This document shows positions 9,960-18,704 of a DNA stretch of 64,000 nt, in pieces. The notes beneath the pieces were generated by a model. The model saw only the letters and a program-made list of their open reading frames with translations, did no database searches and was not told where the DNA came from. Location of the stretch: NCBI GenBank assembly GCA_015071005.1, contig SVIG01000002.1, positions 124,001 through 188,000 on the forward strand, read 5' to 3'. Within the stretch, counting starts at the first letter, position 1. The number at the start of each line of letters is the position of its first letter. The position numbers were made by a program, and so were the translations under genes. This DNA comes from Clostridiales bacterium. GTDB lineage: Bacteria; Bacillota; Clostridia; Christensenellales; Borkfalkiaceae.

Positions 9960-10175
9960 TTTTTATCCCCCTTTTTGAATTTCAACGCGTACACGGTACG
10001 CTGTTTTGAGTGTTTGTTGCGCAGAGGCGCAACGACGTATTTCGCAATAGATTCACGAAACGAAGCAATGTGCAAGAAAGACAAGGCGCGGCGAGCACAC
10101 CGACGGGAGTTTACTTGCCGTAAACGAGCAAGGTGCGCGGAGACGCAACGCCGTATTTCGTAGCAGATTCTTCGT
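9960..10175. repeat. Intergenic palindrome-rich repeat between oppA and oppB
   Basis: This spacer holds no convincing gene. It starts with the mini-palindrome GCGTACACGGTACGC (9987-10001), then a GTTGCGC/GCGCAAC hairpin. It also contains two imperfect copies of one roughly 35-base unit, CAACGACGTATTTCGCAATA-like near 10028 and CAACGCCGTATTTCGTAGCA-like near 10146. The layout resembles a dispersed intergenic repeat rather than a promoter. Confidence 0.5.
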
Positions 10176-12323
10176 TTATTCGTAAAAATCGGCAGAATCG
10201 CGTAGATAATTCATACTATAATGATCGTATTTTTCGGGGTCGAGTGTCCAAGAAAAGGATTGATCGTATGCCGCGCCCGTAAAGCCCGTGGCAAAGTTTA
10301 CTGCACCATAGCGCGCGCGGGTAAAGCCGTAGGCAGGCATTTGCGCGTACTCTCCGTAAAGCGCCGTATTCATATTTCCCGAAGAATAGGTGATATATGC
10401 GCCGATCTTTTTGCCTGCGTTGGGGTTGTTTTGCCAAGCGGTGATGAGTTGATCGGTGACAGGATTGGGTTGCGTGCCCATCCAGTTGATTACGAGCGGC
10501 ATATAATACTCACCGTTTACCTTTACCGTTTTGTATTTATTGTCCGTCGCGGCAAACGTGAGGTTATTATAGGTTTTTTCGTAACCCGAAAGCTTTTTGT
10601 AGCGCACGCCGACGCCCTCTTTGTACGGTTCGCCCTTCGCGTTGTAGACCCATCCGCCTTCTTCAAGCTCCGCTTTCGCGTCTTCGACGCTGTACGGATA
10701 GGTGTTGAGCTTTAATCGGTCCTTGACGGCGAGATAGGCATCCGAGCCGACGTGATAGGGCGCGTGTACGACTGTGCCGTAGCCGCCCGTAAAGACTTGC
10801 GCGAACTCGTCCCGATCAATCGTGTGCATCACCGCTCTACGCACCTCCGCAAACTGCGTTGGACCAAAATCACATCGGAAAGCGAGCTTGCCATATCCAG
10901 CGCGATCGTAATGTGTTTCCTTGAAACGAACGTTGTCCACGAGTGCCAGCGCGGCGCGTGTTTCTTCGCCGCCCGTCACCGAAGCAAGCACGTCCACTCT
11001 GCCTTGCCGCAGTTGATCAAGCTGTGTTTCGGGCACGATTTTCACGTACGAAATCCGTTCGATGGACGGAATTCCGCGATGGTCGCCAAGATAGTTTGGA
11101 TTGCGTTTTAAGGTAGCCGTTCTTGCACTCGCGTCATACTTTTCTAAAACATACGGACCTGCGTAAGGGAAATCGTTCTCATCCAAATTGCGCAAATTGC
11201 CCTTAATTTCGTCCGCCATTACGTAAGACGAAACGCCGTTTTTCGTCGTCTTTTCATAGTAGGCTTTCTCCAAGTATGCGCCTTCCCCATCATCCTTCAC
11301 CTCATACCTGCCCCCATATAACGCTGTTGGAACAGGGACAAATTCCCCATAGCGAATGGCGTAATAATAGTTTGCATATTCCCTTTTCACCGTCACGGAA
11401 AAAGTGTTGTCATCGAGCAAACGCACGCCTAAAAAAGGAGCGATTTCCCCTTCGCCCGTATTTGCGTTAAAAGCTTCGTACCCAACGAGCGCAAGCCCTG
11501 CGGCGTCGCTGCCGCCCGCTTCCTTCATTACCTTACTACTCCCTGCGAGCAAGGGCATAAGATAGTTTTGCGCAGTAATTTTCGAGCCGTCAGAAAAAAC
11601 GAGATTATCCGCGATTGTAAGCGTGAACGTTTTGGTTCCGTCCTCGTTCATTTTCTCGTCGTGCGCGGCTAAAATTTTACTATCCGCCCATTGATACGTG
11701 CCACCCATGTCCGTGATGACGGTGGAATAACCGCTCGTAAGGTTTTGAATGGCAAGGTCCGCCGCCCCAGGCGCGGACTTGCCGAAAGACGCGTTTCTAA
11801 ACGCACCCGAAAGCTCGGTGTTGCTACCTAAAATCACCGAGTTTTCCCCCTTGATGATTTTCGCGCCAACTATCGCGTCCGTCACGCTCCAATAAGGGCT
11901 TGTTTTTAGCTCGTCTATCTTCGCGTTGTAGACGTCGTAATACTGATTGGAATAAAGCGGCGCTTCGGGGACAAGCATATTCCAACGTTGCATAAAAAGT
12001 CGCCACCATTCGTTGTAGGCGGCTGTCGGGGTCGGAAAATTTGCCGTCGGTTGGGCGTTATATACCATTGCCATGGACAAAAAGTCCATGCCAAGCTCAT
12101 ATTCCTTGCCCTCGACAAGCGCATACGCCCTACCGTCCAAGCCTTCCCTAACCATATCCAGCGTCACCTTTTGCCCGATTTCTTCGTAGACCGAGCGGTA
12201 GCTCTCTCGGTATACCACGTCTTGAAAGACCTGCTCGTTTTTCGATTTTTTACAAGCGGAAAAGCCCAAAATCGGCACAATTACACAGCCTATCCAAGAA
12301 AAAAAACGCATTTTTGTATTCAT
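10176..12323 (-). CDS. oppA: Oligopeptide-binding lipoprotein OppA
   Basis: A 715-residue extracellular solute-binding protein (SBP_bac_5 type), longer than the usual 540-600. The signal peptide has a lipobox ending at Cys24. Family traits include the YNAQPTANFPTPTAAYNEWW region, LTIADNLVFSDGSKITAQNY near residue 230, and the LEKYDASARTATLKRNPNYL segment. It delivers peptides to OppB/OppC. No clear ribosome binding site is seen before the ATG at 12323 (only an A-rich stretch). It is first in the opp operon, and its 5' region lies back to back with the metY promoter. Confidence 0.9.
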   Translation of the reverse strand: MNTKMRFFSWIGCVIVPILGFSACKKSKNEQVFQDVVYRESYRSVYEEIGQKVTLDMVREGLDGRAYALVEGKEYELGMDFLSMAMVYNAQPTANFPTPTAAYNEWWRLFMQRWNMLVPEAPLYSNQYYDVYNAKIDELKTSPYWSVTDAIVGAKIIKGENSVILGSNTELSGAFRNASFGKSAPGAADLAIQNLTSGYSTVITDMGGTYQWADSKILAAHDEKMNEDGTKTFTLTIADNLVFSDGSKITAQNYLMPLLAGSSKVMKEAGGSDAAGLALVGYEAFNANTGEGEIAPFLGVRLLDDNTFSVTVKREYANYYYAIRYGEFVPVPTALYGGRYEVKDDGEGAYLEKAYYEKTTKNGVSSYVMADEIKGNLRNLDENDFPYAGPYVLEKYDASARTATLKRNPNYLGDHRGIPSIERISYVKIVPETQLDQLRQGRVDVLASVTGGEETRAALALVDNVRFKETHYDRAGYGKLAFRCDFGPTQFAEVRRAVMHTIDRDEFAQVFTGGYGTVVHAPYHVGSDAYLAVKDRLKLNTYPYSVEDAKAELEEGGWVYNAKGEPYKEGVGVRYKKLSGYEKTYNNLTFAATDNKYKTVKVNGEYYMPLVINWMGTQPNPVTDQLITAWQNNPNAGKKIGAYITYSSGNMNTALYGEYAQMPAYGFTRARYGAVNFATGFTGAAYDQSFSWTLDPEKYDHYSMNYLRDSADFYE

Positions 12324-12387
12324 ACTTTTTATTTTGCGCCTTGACGGGATTTTTATCCCTCTCCAAGGACAAAACCCACAAAAACAC

Positions 12388-12416
12388 TTGACGAATACGG
12401 GCGTAAGTGTTATACT
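12388..12416 (+). promoter_or_regulatory. Promoter of metY
   Basis: TTGACG (12388-12393), a 17-base spacer and TATACT (12411-12416), with the start codon 52 bases downstream. I looked for a SAM or T-box leader here and see none; the 5' UTR is too short for either. Confidence 0.75.
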
Positions 12417-12467
12417 AATTCCGTATGGAATCTATAAAGTCGCGCGCATGCGCGAAAGGAGAACACT

Positions 12468-13757
12468 ATGGAAGATAAAAAACTTCGCATTGAAACCACT
12501 TGCGTACAAGGCGGCTACACCCCCGGCAACGGCGAGCCTCGTCAAGTACCCATCGTACAGAGCACGACGTTTAAGTACGCTACGAGCGAAGATATGGGTA
12601 AGCTTTTCGATTTGGAAGCGAGCGGTTATTTCTATTCCCGTTTACAAAACCCAACCTGCGATACGGTTGCGGCAAAAATTTGCGCGCTCGAAGGCGGTAG
12701 CGCGGCGATGCTTCTCTCGTCGGGACAAGCGGCGAATTTCTTTGCGGTATTTAATATCGCGACCTGCGGCGATCATATCATTTCCTCGTCCTCGATCTAC
12801 GGCGGTACGTTCAATCTTTTCGCCGTGACGATGAAGAAAATGGGAATTGAATTTACTTTCCTTTCCCCCGACTGCACGGAAGCAGAGCTGAACGCGGCGT
12901 TTAAGCCCAACACGAAAGCGGTGTTCGGCGAGACGATTGCAAACCCTGCCCTTACCGTACTCGATATTGAAAAGTTCGCAAAAGCGGCGCACGCGCACGG
13001 CGTACCCTTGATTATCGACAACACCTTTGCAACCCCTGTAAATTGCCGTCCTTTCGAGTTCGGCGCGGACATTGTCACCCATTCGACCACCAAGTATATG
13101 GACGGTCACGGCGTAGCGGTGGGCGGTTGTATCGTAGATTCGGGCAAGTTCGATTGGCTCGCGCACGCGGATAAATTCCCTGGACTTTGTACCCCCGACG
13201 ATAGCTATCACGGGATTACGTATGCGGAAAAATTCGGGCTTGGCGGCGCGTATATCACCAAGGCGACGGCACAGCTTATGCGCGACTTCGGCTGTACGCA
13301 ATCTCCGCAAAGCGCTTTCTATCTCAACCTTGGCTTGGAAAGCTTGCACGTGAGAATGGAACGCCATTGCTTGAACGGTCAAAAGGTTGCCGAATACTTG
13401 GAATCCAACGAAAAAATTAGCTGGGTGAATTATCCCGGTCTTAAATCGAACAAATACTACGATTTGGCGCAAAAATACATGCCGAAAGGCACGTGCGGTG
13501 TCGTTAGCTTTGGCGTAAAAGGCGGCAGAGCGGCGGCGGAAAAATTCATGAAAGCGCTCAAAATCATCGCGATTGAAACGCACGTTGCGGACGCACGTAG
13601 CTGCTGTTTGCACCCTGCAAGCGCAACCCACCGTCAAATGAACGAAGAAGAACTCATCGCGGCAGGCGTACCCGGCGATCTCGTGCGCCTTTCCTGCGGC
13701 ATCGAAAACTATCAGGATTTGATTGCCGATATCGAGCAAGCGCTCAACACGCTTTAA
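12468..13757 (+). CDS. metY: O-acetylhomoserine sulfhydrylase (PLP enzyme)
   Basis: A 429-residue Cys/Met-metabolism PLP enzyme making homocysteine from O-acetylhomoserine and sulfide. The phosphate-binding SSGQAANFFAVF lies near residue 85, and the PLP Lys is at about residue 209 in STTKYMDGHG. The N-terminus RIETTCVQGGYTP and the length of about 430 favour MetY over the shorter MetB/MetC/Mgl enzymes. An AAGGAG site lies 7 bases before the ATG. metA, whose product it would use, follows 54 bases downstream, so the pair makes a direct-sulfhydrylation route to methionine. Confidence 0.9.
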   Translation: MEDKKLRIETTCVQGGYTPGNGEPRQVPIVQSTTFKYATSEDMGKLFDLEASGYFYSRLQNPTCDTVAAKICALEGGSAAMLLSSGQAANFFAVFNIATCGDHIISSSSIYGGTFNLFAVTMKKMGIEFTFLSPDCTEAELNAAFKPNTKAVFGETIANPALTVLDIEKFAKAAHAHGVPLIIDNTFATPVNCRPFEFGADIVTHSTTKYMDGHGVAVGGCIVDSGKFDWLAHADKFPGLCTPDDSYHGITYAEKFGLGGAYITKATAQLMRDFGCTQSPQSAFYLNLGLESLHVRMERHCLNGQKVAEYLESNEKISWVNYPGLKSNKYYDLAQKYMPKGTCGVVSFGVKGGRAAAEKFMKALKIIAIETHVADARSCCLHPASATHRQMNEEELIAAGVPGDLVRLSCGIENYQDLIADIEQALNTL

Positions 13758-13780
13758 TCAGCGTTTTCAAAACAAAAAAA

Positions 13781-13799
13781 CGCTCGCGGTTTGCGAGCG
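13781..13799 (+). promoter_or_regulatory. Hairpin in the metY-metA spacer
   Basis: CGCTCGC and GCGAGCG pair across a short GTTT-type loop, right before the AAAGGTG ribosome binding site of metA. There is no T-run, so an RNA end or processing/translation-tuning structure is more likely than a terminator. Confidence 0.4.
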
Positions 13800-13811
13800 C
13801 AAAGGTGAACT

Positions 13812-14738
13812 ATGCCTATTAAAATTCCCGACAATTTACCTGCGGTCAAGACGTTAGAAAGCGAAAATATTTTCGTGATGACGGAAAACCGCGCTATCAC
13901 GCAGGACATTCGTCCCTTGCGTATTCTCGTGCTGAATTTAATGCCGAAAAAAATCGAGACGGAAACGCAGTTTGCGCGCCTTCTCGGCAACACCCCTTTG
14001 CAGGTGGAAATGGAGCTTATTCACACGAAATCCCACCAATCGAAGAACGTGGCGGAAGAGCATTTGCTCGCTTTTTATAAGACTTTTGACGATATCAAAG
14101 ACCAAAAATTCGACGGTATGATTATCACGGGCGCACCCGTGGAACATATGCCCTTTGAAGAAGTGGAATATTGGCAAGAGCTTTGCGAGATTATGGAGTG
14201 GACCAAAACCCACGTGCATAGCACCTTCCACGTTTGTTGGGGGGCGCAGGCTGGGCTTTACTACCACTACGGTATTCAAAAACAGGAAGTCGCGTCGAAA
14301 ATGTTTGGCGTATTCCCGCACCGCGTTGAATACAAGCAGTCCATTCTATTCCGTGGCTTTGACGATATGTTTATGGTGCCGCAATCCCGTCATACGACCG
14401 TTTTGCGCTCGGACATTGAAAAGGTGACGGACTTGAAAATCCTCGCTTCGTCCGATAAGACGGGCGTTTATGCGGTTTCCACGAAAAACGGAAAACAAAT
14501 TTTCATCACGGGGCACTCGGAATACGATGCGGACACGTTGAAAAACGAATACCTGCGCGACCTTTCGCAAGGCAAACCGATCGCCATCCCCGAAAACTAT
14601 TTCCCCGAAAACGATCCGACGCTGCCGCCCATCGTTTCTTGGCGCGGACACGCACATTTGCTCTTTTCCAACTGGCTCAATTACTTTGTATACCAAAGCA
14701 CGCCGTACGACATTAAAAAGGTTGAGGAACGAGAGTAA
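13812..14738 (+). CDS. metA: Homoserine O-acetyltransferase (MetA/HTS family)
   Basis: A 308-residue protein activating homoserine for methionine synthesis. The catalytic Cys142 is in [11 protein letters not shown], and His235 and Glu237 are in GHSEYD, exactly at canonical positions. Residue 111 is Glu ([12 protein letters not shown]); in this family Glu111 is associated with acetyl-CoA and Gly111 with succinyl-CoA use, so an acetyltransferase is inferred, matching the metY neighbour. The last 51 bases of the gene plus 16 bases beyond it are repeated exactly 2.5 kb downstream. Confidence 0.94.
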   Translation: MPIKIPDNLPAVKTLESENIFVMTENRAITQDIRPLRILVLNLMPKKIETETQFARLLGNTPLQVEMELIHTKSHQSKNVAEEHLLAFYKTFDDIKDQKFDGMIITGAPVEHMPFEEVEYWQELCEIMEWTKTHVHSTFHVCWGAQAGLYYHYGIQKQEVASKMFGVFPHRVEYKQSILFRGFDDMFMVPQSRHTTVLRSDIEKVTDLKILASSDKTGVYAVSTKNGKQIFITGHSEYDADTLKNEYLRDLSQGKPIAIPENYFPENDPTLPPIVSWRGHAHLLFSNWLNYFVYQSTPYDIKKVEERE

Positions 14739-14754
14739 ACGCGTACATGGTAGC
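14688..14754 (+). repeat. 67-bp direct repeat, copy 1 (metA 3' end)
   Basis: Identical base for base to 17166-17232 with an offset of 2478. It covers the final codons and stop of metA and the first 16 bases downstream, including the ACGCGTACATGGTAGC motif. Similarity fades beyond both ends. Confidence 0.9.
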
Positions 14755-14780
14755 TTAATTTTTGAATTTTTATATATGAA

Positions 14781-14816
14781 AACACCGTTACGGAATATCC
14801 TGTAACGGTGTTTTTT
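14781..14816. terminator. Bidirectional terminator between metA and the islet gene
   Basis: Arms AACACCGTTAC and GTAACGGTGTT around a 10-base loop, followed by TTTTTT on the plus strand and preceded by A-rich sequence for the minus-strand gene. Confidence 0.8.
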
Positions 14817-14817
14817 C

Positions 14818-16302
14818 TTATTCAAAAAAATAAATTTTTTCTTTGTCGGGAAGATTGGTTGGCAGTTTGTAAATCTTTCCTTGCGGCGTTTGGAAACAGG
14901 TATATCCCCACTCTGCTTCAACCTGCGTTAACGAGTAACCATTGTCCCAATAATCTACGCCTTTCCAACCGTTGTTGTAGGTGTTATCTTGGTAGTAAAT
15001 CGCAAATTTACAAAGACCGCCTCGGTTTATAATTTGTTGGCGTACGTATGCCTGCAACTCGGTAGGGCTAAGGTTTGAAGACTGACTTTGATATCCGTTA
15101 TTGCCGGAACTGCCGCTTGCTTGTCCCGTGAGAAACAAATAACCGATTGCGCCTATTAACAAAACACCCGCCGTGAAAGGTGCAAACAGCACGAAGCCAA
15201 GGTATATCCGATAATCTAAATCCCCTTCTTTGTTTTTTAAGATTGCATAGACTAATAAAGAAACTAATCTATGCCCTACTAAAAAGCCTGCGGGATAAAT
15301 CAGCGCATTTATCCAATATTTCTTTTCCTTGAAAAGCAATCCGTTGCTGATTTCTTCCTTATATGGCAAAATACCGTCTGCCATACAACCTATCAAAATA
15401 ACGATATAACCCAGCACGAAAAACACGTTGTGCTTGCCGTTGTTTTTCTTATAGAAATATGCCATCAACAGCCAAAGGACTGCGCCGTAATTCAGCAATA
15501 AAGTTGCGACAACCCCTAAAAACGGATTTTTTTCTATCGATATTTCATAAGCGCTCGCCAAATCAAATTCTCTTCTAAGAAGTATCGATAATAGAGAATA
15601 AACAAGAAACATCGCAAGCACAGCAAAATAATGCTTAGACGTAAAAAGCTTTTCTTTCTTTACGGGCAATTCCACTTTTTGACTGCCGACCGTAGCGTTT
15701 ATTTCCGATTTTTTTACTCCGCTTTGTTTTTGCTTATTCTCTTCGTTTTCTTTGCGGCTTTTTTCATACAACGCCAAGCAAGCTTCATATTCGTCCTTTA
15801 TAAATTTTTTCACCGCCTGCTGTTCCATACCGATATATTCGCTAACAGGCAATTCCGTAGCTTTTTTCAAATATTTCAAGCCTAATTCTTCATCTTTTTG
15901 CCATATCCCATTCCCAAAGAATATAGCCTTGCCAGCCATCATATACGCATAACTAAAATTTCGGTCAAACGATTCCTGTAAATATTCCAGCGCATATCCT
16001 TCATATTTTTGGACGTCCTTTTGGTTACCCTCGCGAGCCGAATAATCCGCCCACGTTAAGGCGCACATAAACAAAGCAAAATGCGGAATACCCGTTCCTA
16101 TATTCGCTTGATTTTCCATTTCGCGCAAATTAACGGCATTATCTTGGATTTGCTTGAAAAATAATAAGCTTTCGTTATCCTTAAATTCGCCTTCATTCCA
16201 ACAATTCTCTGAAAAATACAAAATTGCGGGAATTAACGCAGTAATACTACCATTAGACAGTCTTTCCCTTAAGTCTTCAAAGGGATTTAACGGTTCGCTC
16301 AT
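14818..16302 (-). CDS. Sel1/TPR-like multispanning membrane protein, unknown function
   Basis: 494 residues. The N-terminal 180 residues are soluble and contain a helical-repeat region like Sel1/TPR units (YAYMMAGKAIFFGNGIWQKD, followed by EELGLKYLKKA). A Lys/Glu/Gln-rich linker (about 180-220) leads to a membrane part with about six hydrophobic segments (residues 225-395). The C-terminal 100 residues are Gly/Ser/Asn/Gln-rich then Trp/Tyr-rich. I do not recognise the family as a whole. It lies in the metA islet 14 bases after the zinc-ribbon gene, so the two are likely cotranscribed. AT-richer than the neighbours. Confidence 0.7.
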   Translation of the reverse strand: MSEPLNPFEDLRERLSNGSITALIPAILYFSENCWNEGEFKDNESLLFFKQIQDNAVNLREMENQANIGTGIPHFALFMCALTWADYSAREGNQKDVQKYEGYALEYLQESFDRNFSYAYMMAGKAIFFGNGIWQKDEELGLKYLKKATELPVSEYIGMEQQAVKKFIKDEYEACLALYEKSRKENEENKQKQSGVKKSEINATVGSQKVELPVKKEKLFTSKHYFAVLAMFLVYSLLSILLRREFDLASAYEISIEKNPFLGVVATLLLNYGAVLWLLMAYFYKKNNGKHNVFFVLGYIVILIGCMADGILPYKEEISNGLLFKEKKYWINALIYPAGFLVGHRLVSLLVYAILKNKEGDLDYRIYLGFVLFAPFTAGVLLIGAIGYLFLTGQASGSSGNNGYQSQSSNLSPTELQAYVRQQIINRGGLCKFAIYYQDNTYNNGWKGVDYWDNGYSLTQVEAEWGYTCFQTPQGKIYKLPTNLPDKEKIYFFE

Positions 16303-16316
16303 TGTATTAGCCCTTT

Positions 16317-16619
16317 TTATTTATCAAAATGCGCCTTTAATTCTTCATCAAGATATCTATCCGAAATCTTACCTTGAAGCGTTACCTGCGTATTATGTAC
16401 TTTTCCGCATTTTTTGCAACGTAAGGTAACGTTTACATCGCTGTAATCTTTGCCCATCGCCGCTTTTACCGTGCGTACAACTTTAGCGTTCTCGATACAT
16501 TCAGAATCGTATTTTTCCTTGCAAGCAGGGCAATTTTTACCCCTATTCATAATCGAACGATAAATAAAGAAGCAACCTACCGCCGCAGCAAGTACTACAA
16601 TTGCAATAATAAGTCCCAT
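16317..16619 (-). CDS. Small membrane-anchored zinc-ribbon protein
   Basis: 100 residues from the ATG at 16619, chosen because GGAGG lies 8 bases before it. One N-terminal membrane helix (residues 2-23) is followed by two CxxC pairs (CPACKEKYDSEC and CKKCGKVHN), which would hold a zinc ion, and a charged C-terminus. Unknown role. Positioned just upstream of the Sel1-like membrane gene, with a consensus promoter of its own. Confidence 0.7.
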   Translation of the reverse strand: MGLIIAIVVLAAAVGCFFIYRSIMNRGKNCPACKEKYDSECIENAKVVRTVKAAMGKDYSDVNVTLRCKKCGKVHNTQVTLQGKISDRYLDEELKAHFDK

Positions 16620-16668
16620 AAATTTGACCTCCAGTTTTTTATTTTTCAAAGCTGCAACTTTTATACAT

Positions 16669-16697
16669 ATTATATTATGTGAAAAATAATAAGTCAA
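16669..16697 (-). promoter_or_regulatory. Promoter of the islet minus-strand pair
   Basis: Minus-strand TTGACT (16692-16697), 17-base spacer and TATAAT (16669-16674), about 50 bases before the zinc-ribbon gene. Confidence 0.7.
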
Positions 16698-16848
16698 GCG
16701 AAATTTGTTGTTTTTTGAAAAATAATTATTTGATACATAATGTTTTGCTATGTGACAAATATTTTTATTAAGTATTAAATAACGTTTTTTTCTTCAGTTA
16801 GGTGTATAATTTTTATAGACTATGATATGATGGGAGTAACGCAGTCGA

Positions 16849-17151
16849 ATGACTATTAAAGAAATTATTGAACGGATTAGCCTTATTCGCGCAAACGCCA
16901 ATTTAAGCGCACGTGAATTAAGCTTGATTATAGGAAAAAATCCTGCATATATCAGCCAGCTAGAAAACACCGCTAGTTTTGAGCCGAGCTTGAGCACTCT
17001 TTTAGACATTTTAACCGTATGCGACGTTTCCGTAGAAGAATTTTTCTACCATAATATGCAACAATACAAAAGCGACAAAAAACTCTTGGACTTCTTTTCC
17101 ACTCTTTCTGACAAACAAAAAGAAGCTATACTGCATTTGTACGAAGTATAA
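16849..17151 (+). CDS. XRE-family helix-turn-helix regulator
   Basis: 100 residues. The HTH (residues about 17-60: ANLSARELSLIIGKNPAYIS, then QLE) is a Cro/CI-type DNA-binding fold, followed by a 35-residue tail (LLDFFSTLSDKQKEAILHLY). A GGGAG site lies upstream at slightly long spacing. It is divergent from the zinc-ribbon/membrane pair across a 229-base AT-rich gap, so it may regulate them. A TATAAT hexamer at about 16803 could be its -10, but no good -35 is visible. Confidence 0.8.
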   Translation: MTIKEIIERISLIRANANLSARELSLIIGKNPAYISQLENTASFEPSLSTLLDILTVCDVSVEEFFYHNMQQYKSDKKLLDFFSTLSDKQKEAILHLYEV

Positions 17152-17165
17152 ATCCACACGATCTC

Positions 17166-17232
17166 GTATACCAAAGCACGCCGTACGACATTAAAAAGGT
17201 TGAGGAACGAGAGTAAACGCGTACATGGTAGC
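17166..17232 (+). repeat. 67-bp direct repeat, copy 2 (displaced metA end)
   Basis: An exact copy of 14688-14754. It encodes the last residues of MetA ([16 protein letters not shown]) but has no metA body upstream. Confidence 0.9.
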
Positions 17233-17255
17233 CCAATTTTGAAAAATTGCATACA

Positions 17256-17290
17256 AAACCGCCGCTGCGGAACGCAGCGGCGGTTTTTCT
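17256..17290. terminator. Terminator of the symporter gene
   Basis: Strong GC-rich hairpin, ACCGCCGCTGCG with its complement around GAA, flanked by A- and T-runs so it can work on both strands. Confidence 0.8.
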
Positions 17291-17304
17291 ATTCTTTCCT
17301 ATTT

Positions 17305-18693
17305 TTACATTACGTTAAAGGCTTGCAAAATGCCCACCACAAACAAGATGAAAATGATTGCGGGAAGCACGAAGGTCATGTACCAACGCATCCATTTCTT
17401 CACTTTCATGCCCTTGCCTGCGTTTGCTTCTTCTTCGAAATTTTTCCAGCCCCAACCCCATTTGGTCGTACAGAAAAGCACGAATACGAGTGAGCCGAGC
17501 GGCAATAAAATATTCGACACAAGGAAATCTTCCCAGTCCATAATGTTCATATCAGCAGGAGCAAAATCCGACCAAATATTGAATCCGAAAATGCAAGGCA
17601 ACGCCAAAATGCACATCAAAACGCCGTTGATTACGCAGGATTTGATTCTGCTCCAACCAAATTTTTCACAGCAACAAGCTACGATCAATTCAAACACGCC
17701 GATTACCGTCGAGAATGCCGCAAACACCATAAAGACGAAGAAAAGCGAGCCCCAAAGCTGCCCCAACGGCATATTATTGAAAATATTCGGCAAGGTGACG
17801 AAAATCAAGCTCGGACCGCTGTCCGTCGCGCCGCCGTTGAAGGCAAAGCACGCAGGGAACACGATCAACCCCGACGTGAATGCAACGAACGTATCGAGCA
17901 ACGCTACGTTGACCGATTCGCCCATAAGCGAGCGTTCTTTGCCGATATAGCTGCCGAAAATCGCCATCGCGCCGATACCAAGACTCAACGTGAAGAAGGC
18001 TTGCTTCATCGCCGCAACGATTACCTCGCCAATCCCCGCTTCTTTCATTCGTCCAAGGTCGGGCTTCAAATAGAATTTCAAGCCTTCCGACGCGCCGTTC
18101 ATGCAGCAGCAGTATACCGCGATTGCAATCATCAAAACGAGGAGCGCAATCATCATCACTTTCGTCACGCGTTCCAAGCCGTTTTTCACGCCGAAGCCGC
18201 AGACCAAGAAACCCGCTAACACGACAATAAAGGTGGAAATGAGCATAGCGAGCGGACTATCAAGTACGTCGTTCGTGAAATGCGCCCCCACTTCCGCGGC
18301 GCTCATATCCGAAAGCGTGCCAAGCGCGGTATCCTTGAAATACAAGAGCATCCAGCCCGCCACCACGACGTAGAACATCATAAGCAAATAGTTGCCAATC
18401 AGCGCCGCCCAACCGTGGATATGCCATTTTTGCCCAGGCTTTTCTAACTGTTGATACAAAAGCACGGGGCTTTTTCCACTCGCGCGCCCCAACGAAAATT
18501 CCATCGTCATAACGGGTACGCCCATAATTACCAAAAAGAATAAATAAATCAATACGAAAATACCGCCGCCGTACTGACCGACGATATACGGGAATTTCCA
18601 AACGTTCCCGATCCCGATCGCGCAACCTGCACTAAGAAGTATAAAGCCAAGTCGGCTGCCGAGTTTTTCTCTTTTTTGCGTTTGCTCTGCCAT
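17305..18693 (-). CDS. Sodium:solute symporter of the SNF/NSS family
   Basis: A 462-residue membrane protein with the LeuT/MhsT-type N-terminus (GSRLGFILLSAGCAIGIGNV), where helix 1 is unwound at the sodium and substrate sites. About 11-12 membrane segments are predicted, as in bacterial neurotransmitter:sodium symporters, which import amino acids. The substrate cannot be assigned. It starts 11 bases after tcdA and is likely cotranscribed with it. The terminator at 17256 ends the unit. Confidence 0.9.
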   Translation of the reverse strand: MAEQTQKREKLGSRLGFILLSAGCAIGIGNVWKFPYIVGQYGGGIFVLIYLFFLVIMGVPVMTMEFSLGRASGKSPVLLYQQLEKPGQKWHIHGWAALIGNYLLMMFYVVVAGWMLLYFKDTALGTLSDMSAAEVGAHFTNDVLDSPLAMLISTFIVVLAGFLVCGFGVKNGLERVTKVMMIALLVLMIAIAVYCCCMNGASEGLKFYLKPDLGRMKEAGIGEVIVAAMKQAFFTLSLGIGAMAIFGSYIGKERSLMGESVNVALLDTFVAFTSGLIVFPACFAFNGGATDSGPSLIFVTLPNIFNNMPLGQLWGSLFFVFMVFAAFSTVIGVFELIVACCCEKFGWSRIKSCVINGVLMCILALPCIFGFNIWSDFAPADMNIMDWEDFLVSNILLPLGSLVFVLFCTTKWGWGWKNFEEEANAGKGMKVKKWMRWYMTFVLPAIIFILFVVGILQAFNVM

Positions 18694-18704
18694 TTTTCTT
18701 TATC

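Larger units (their letters stand above)
14755..17232. mobile_element. Three-gene islet bounded by duplicated metA 3' end
   Basis: The segment between the two 67-bp copies carries three AT-rich genes unrelated to methionine metabolism. Its arrangement (an intact host gene at one end and a displaced copy of that gene's 3' end at the other) is what site-specific integration into a gene end leaves behind. No integrase is encoded, so it would have to be mobilised in trans or have lost its recombinase; a duplication or homologous event is the alternative. Confidence 0.6.

Noticed and set aside
9975-10163. 62-codon plus-strand frame in the oppA-oppB spacer
   Set aside because: It is composed of the intergenic repeat units, rich in Arg/Cys, with no start signal.
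12324-12467. Possible SAM or T-box riboswitch before metY
   Set aside because: The promoter lies only about 52 bases from the start codon, leaving no room, and no conserved core was seen.
12642-13739. 365-codon minus-strand frame opposite metY
   Set aside because: Shadow of the highly biased metY codons.
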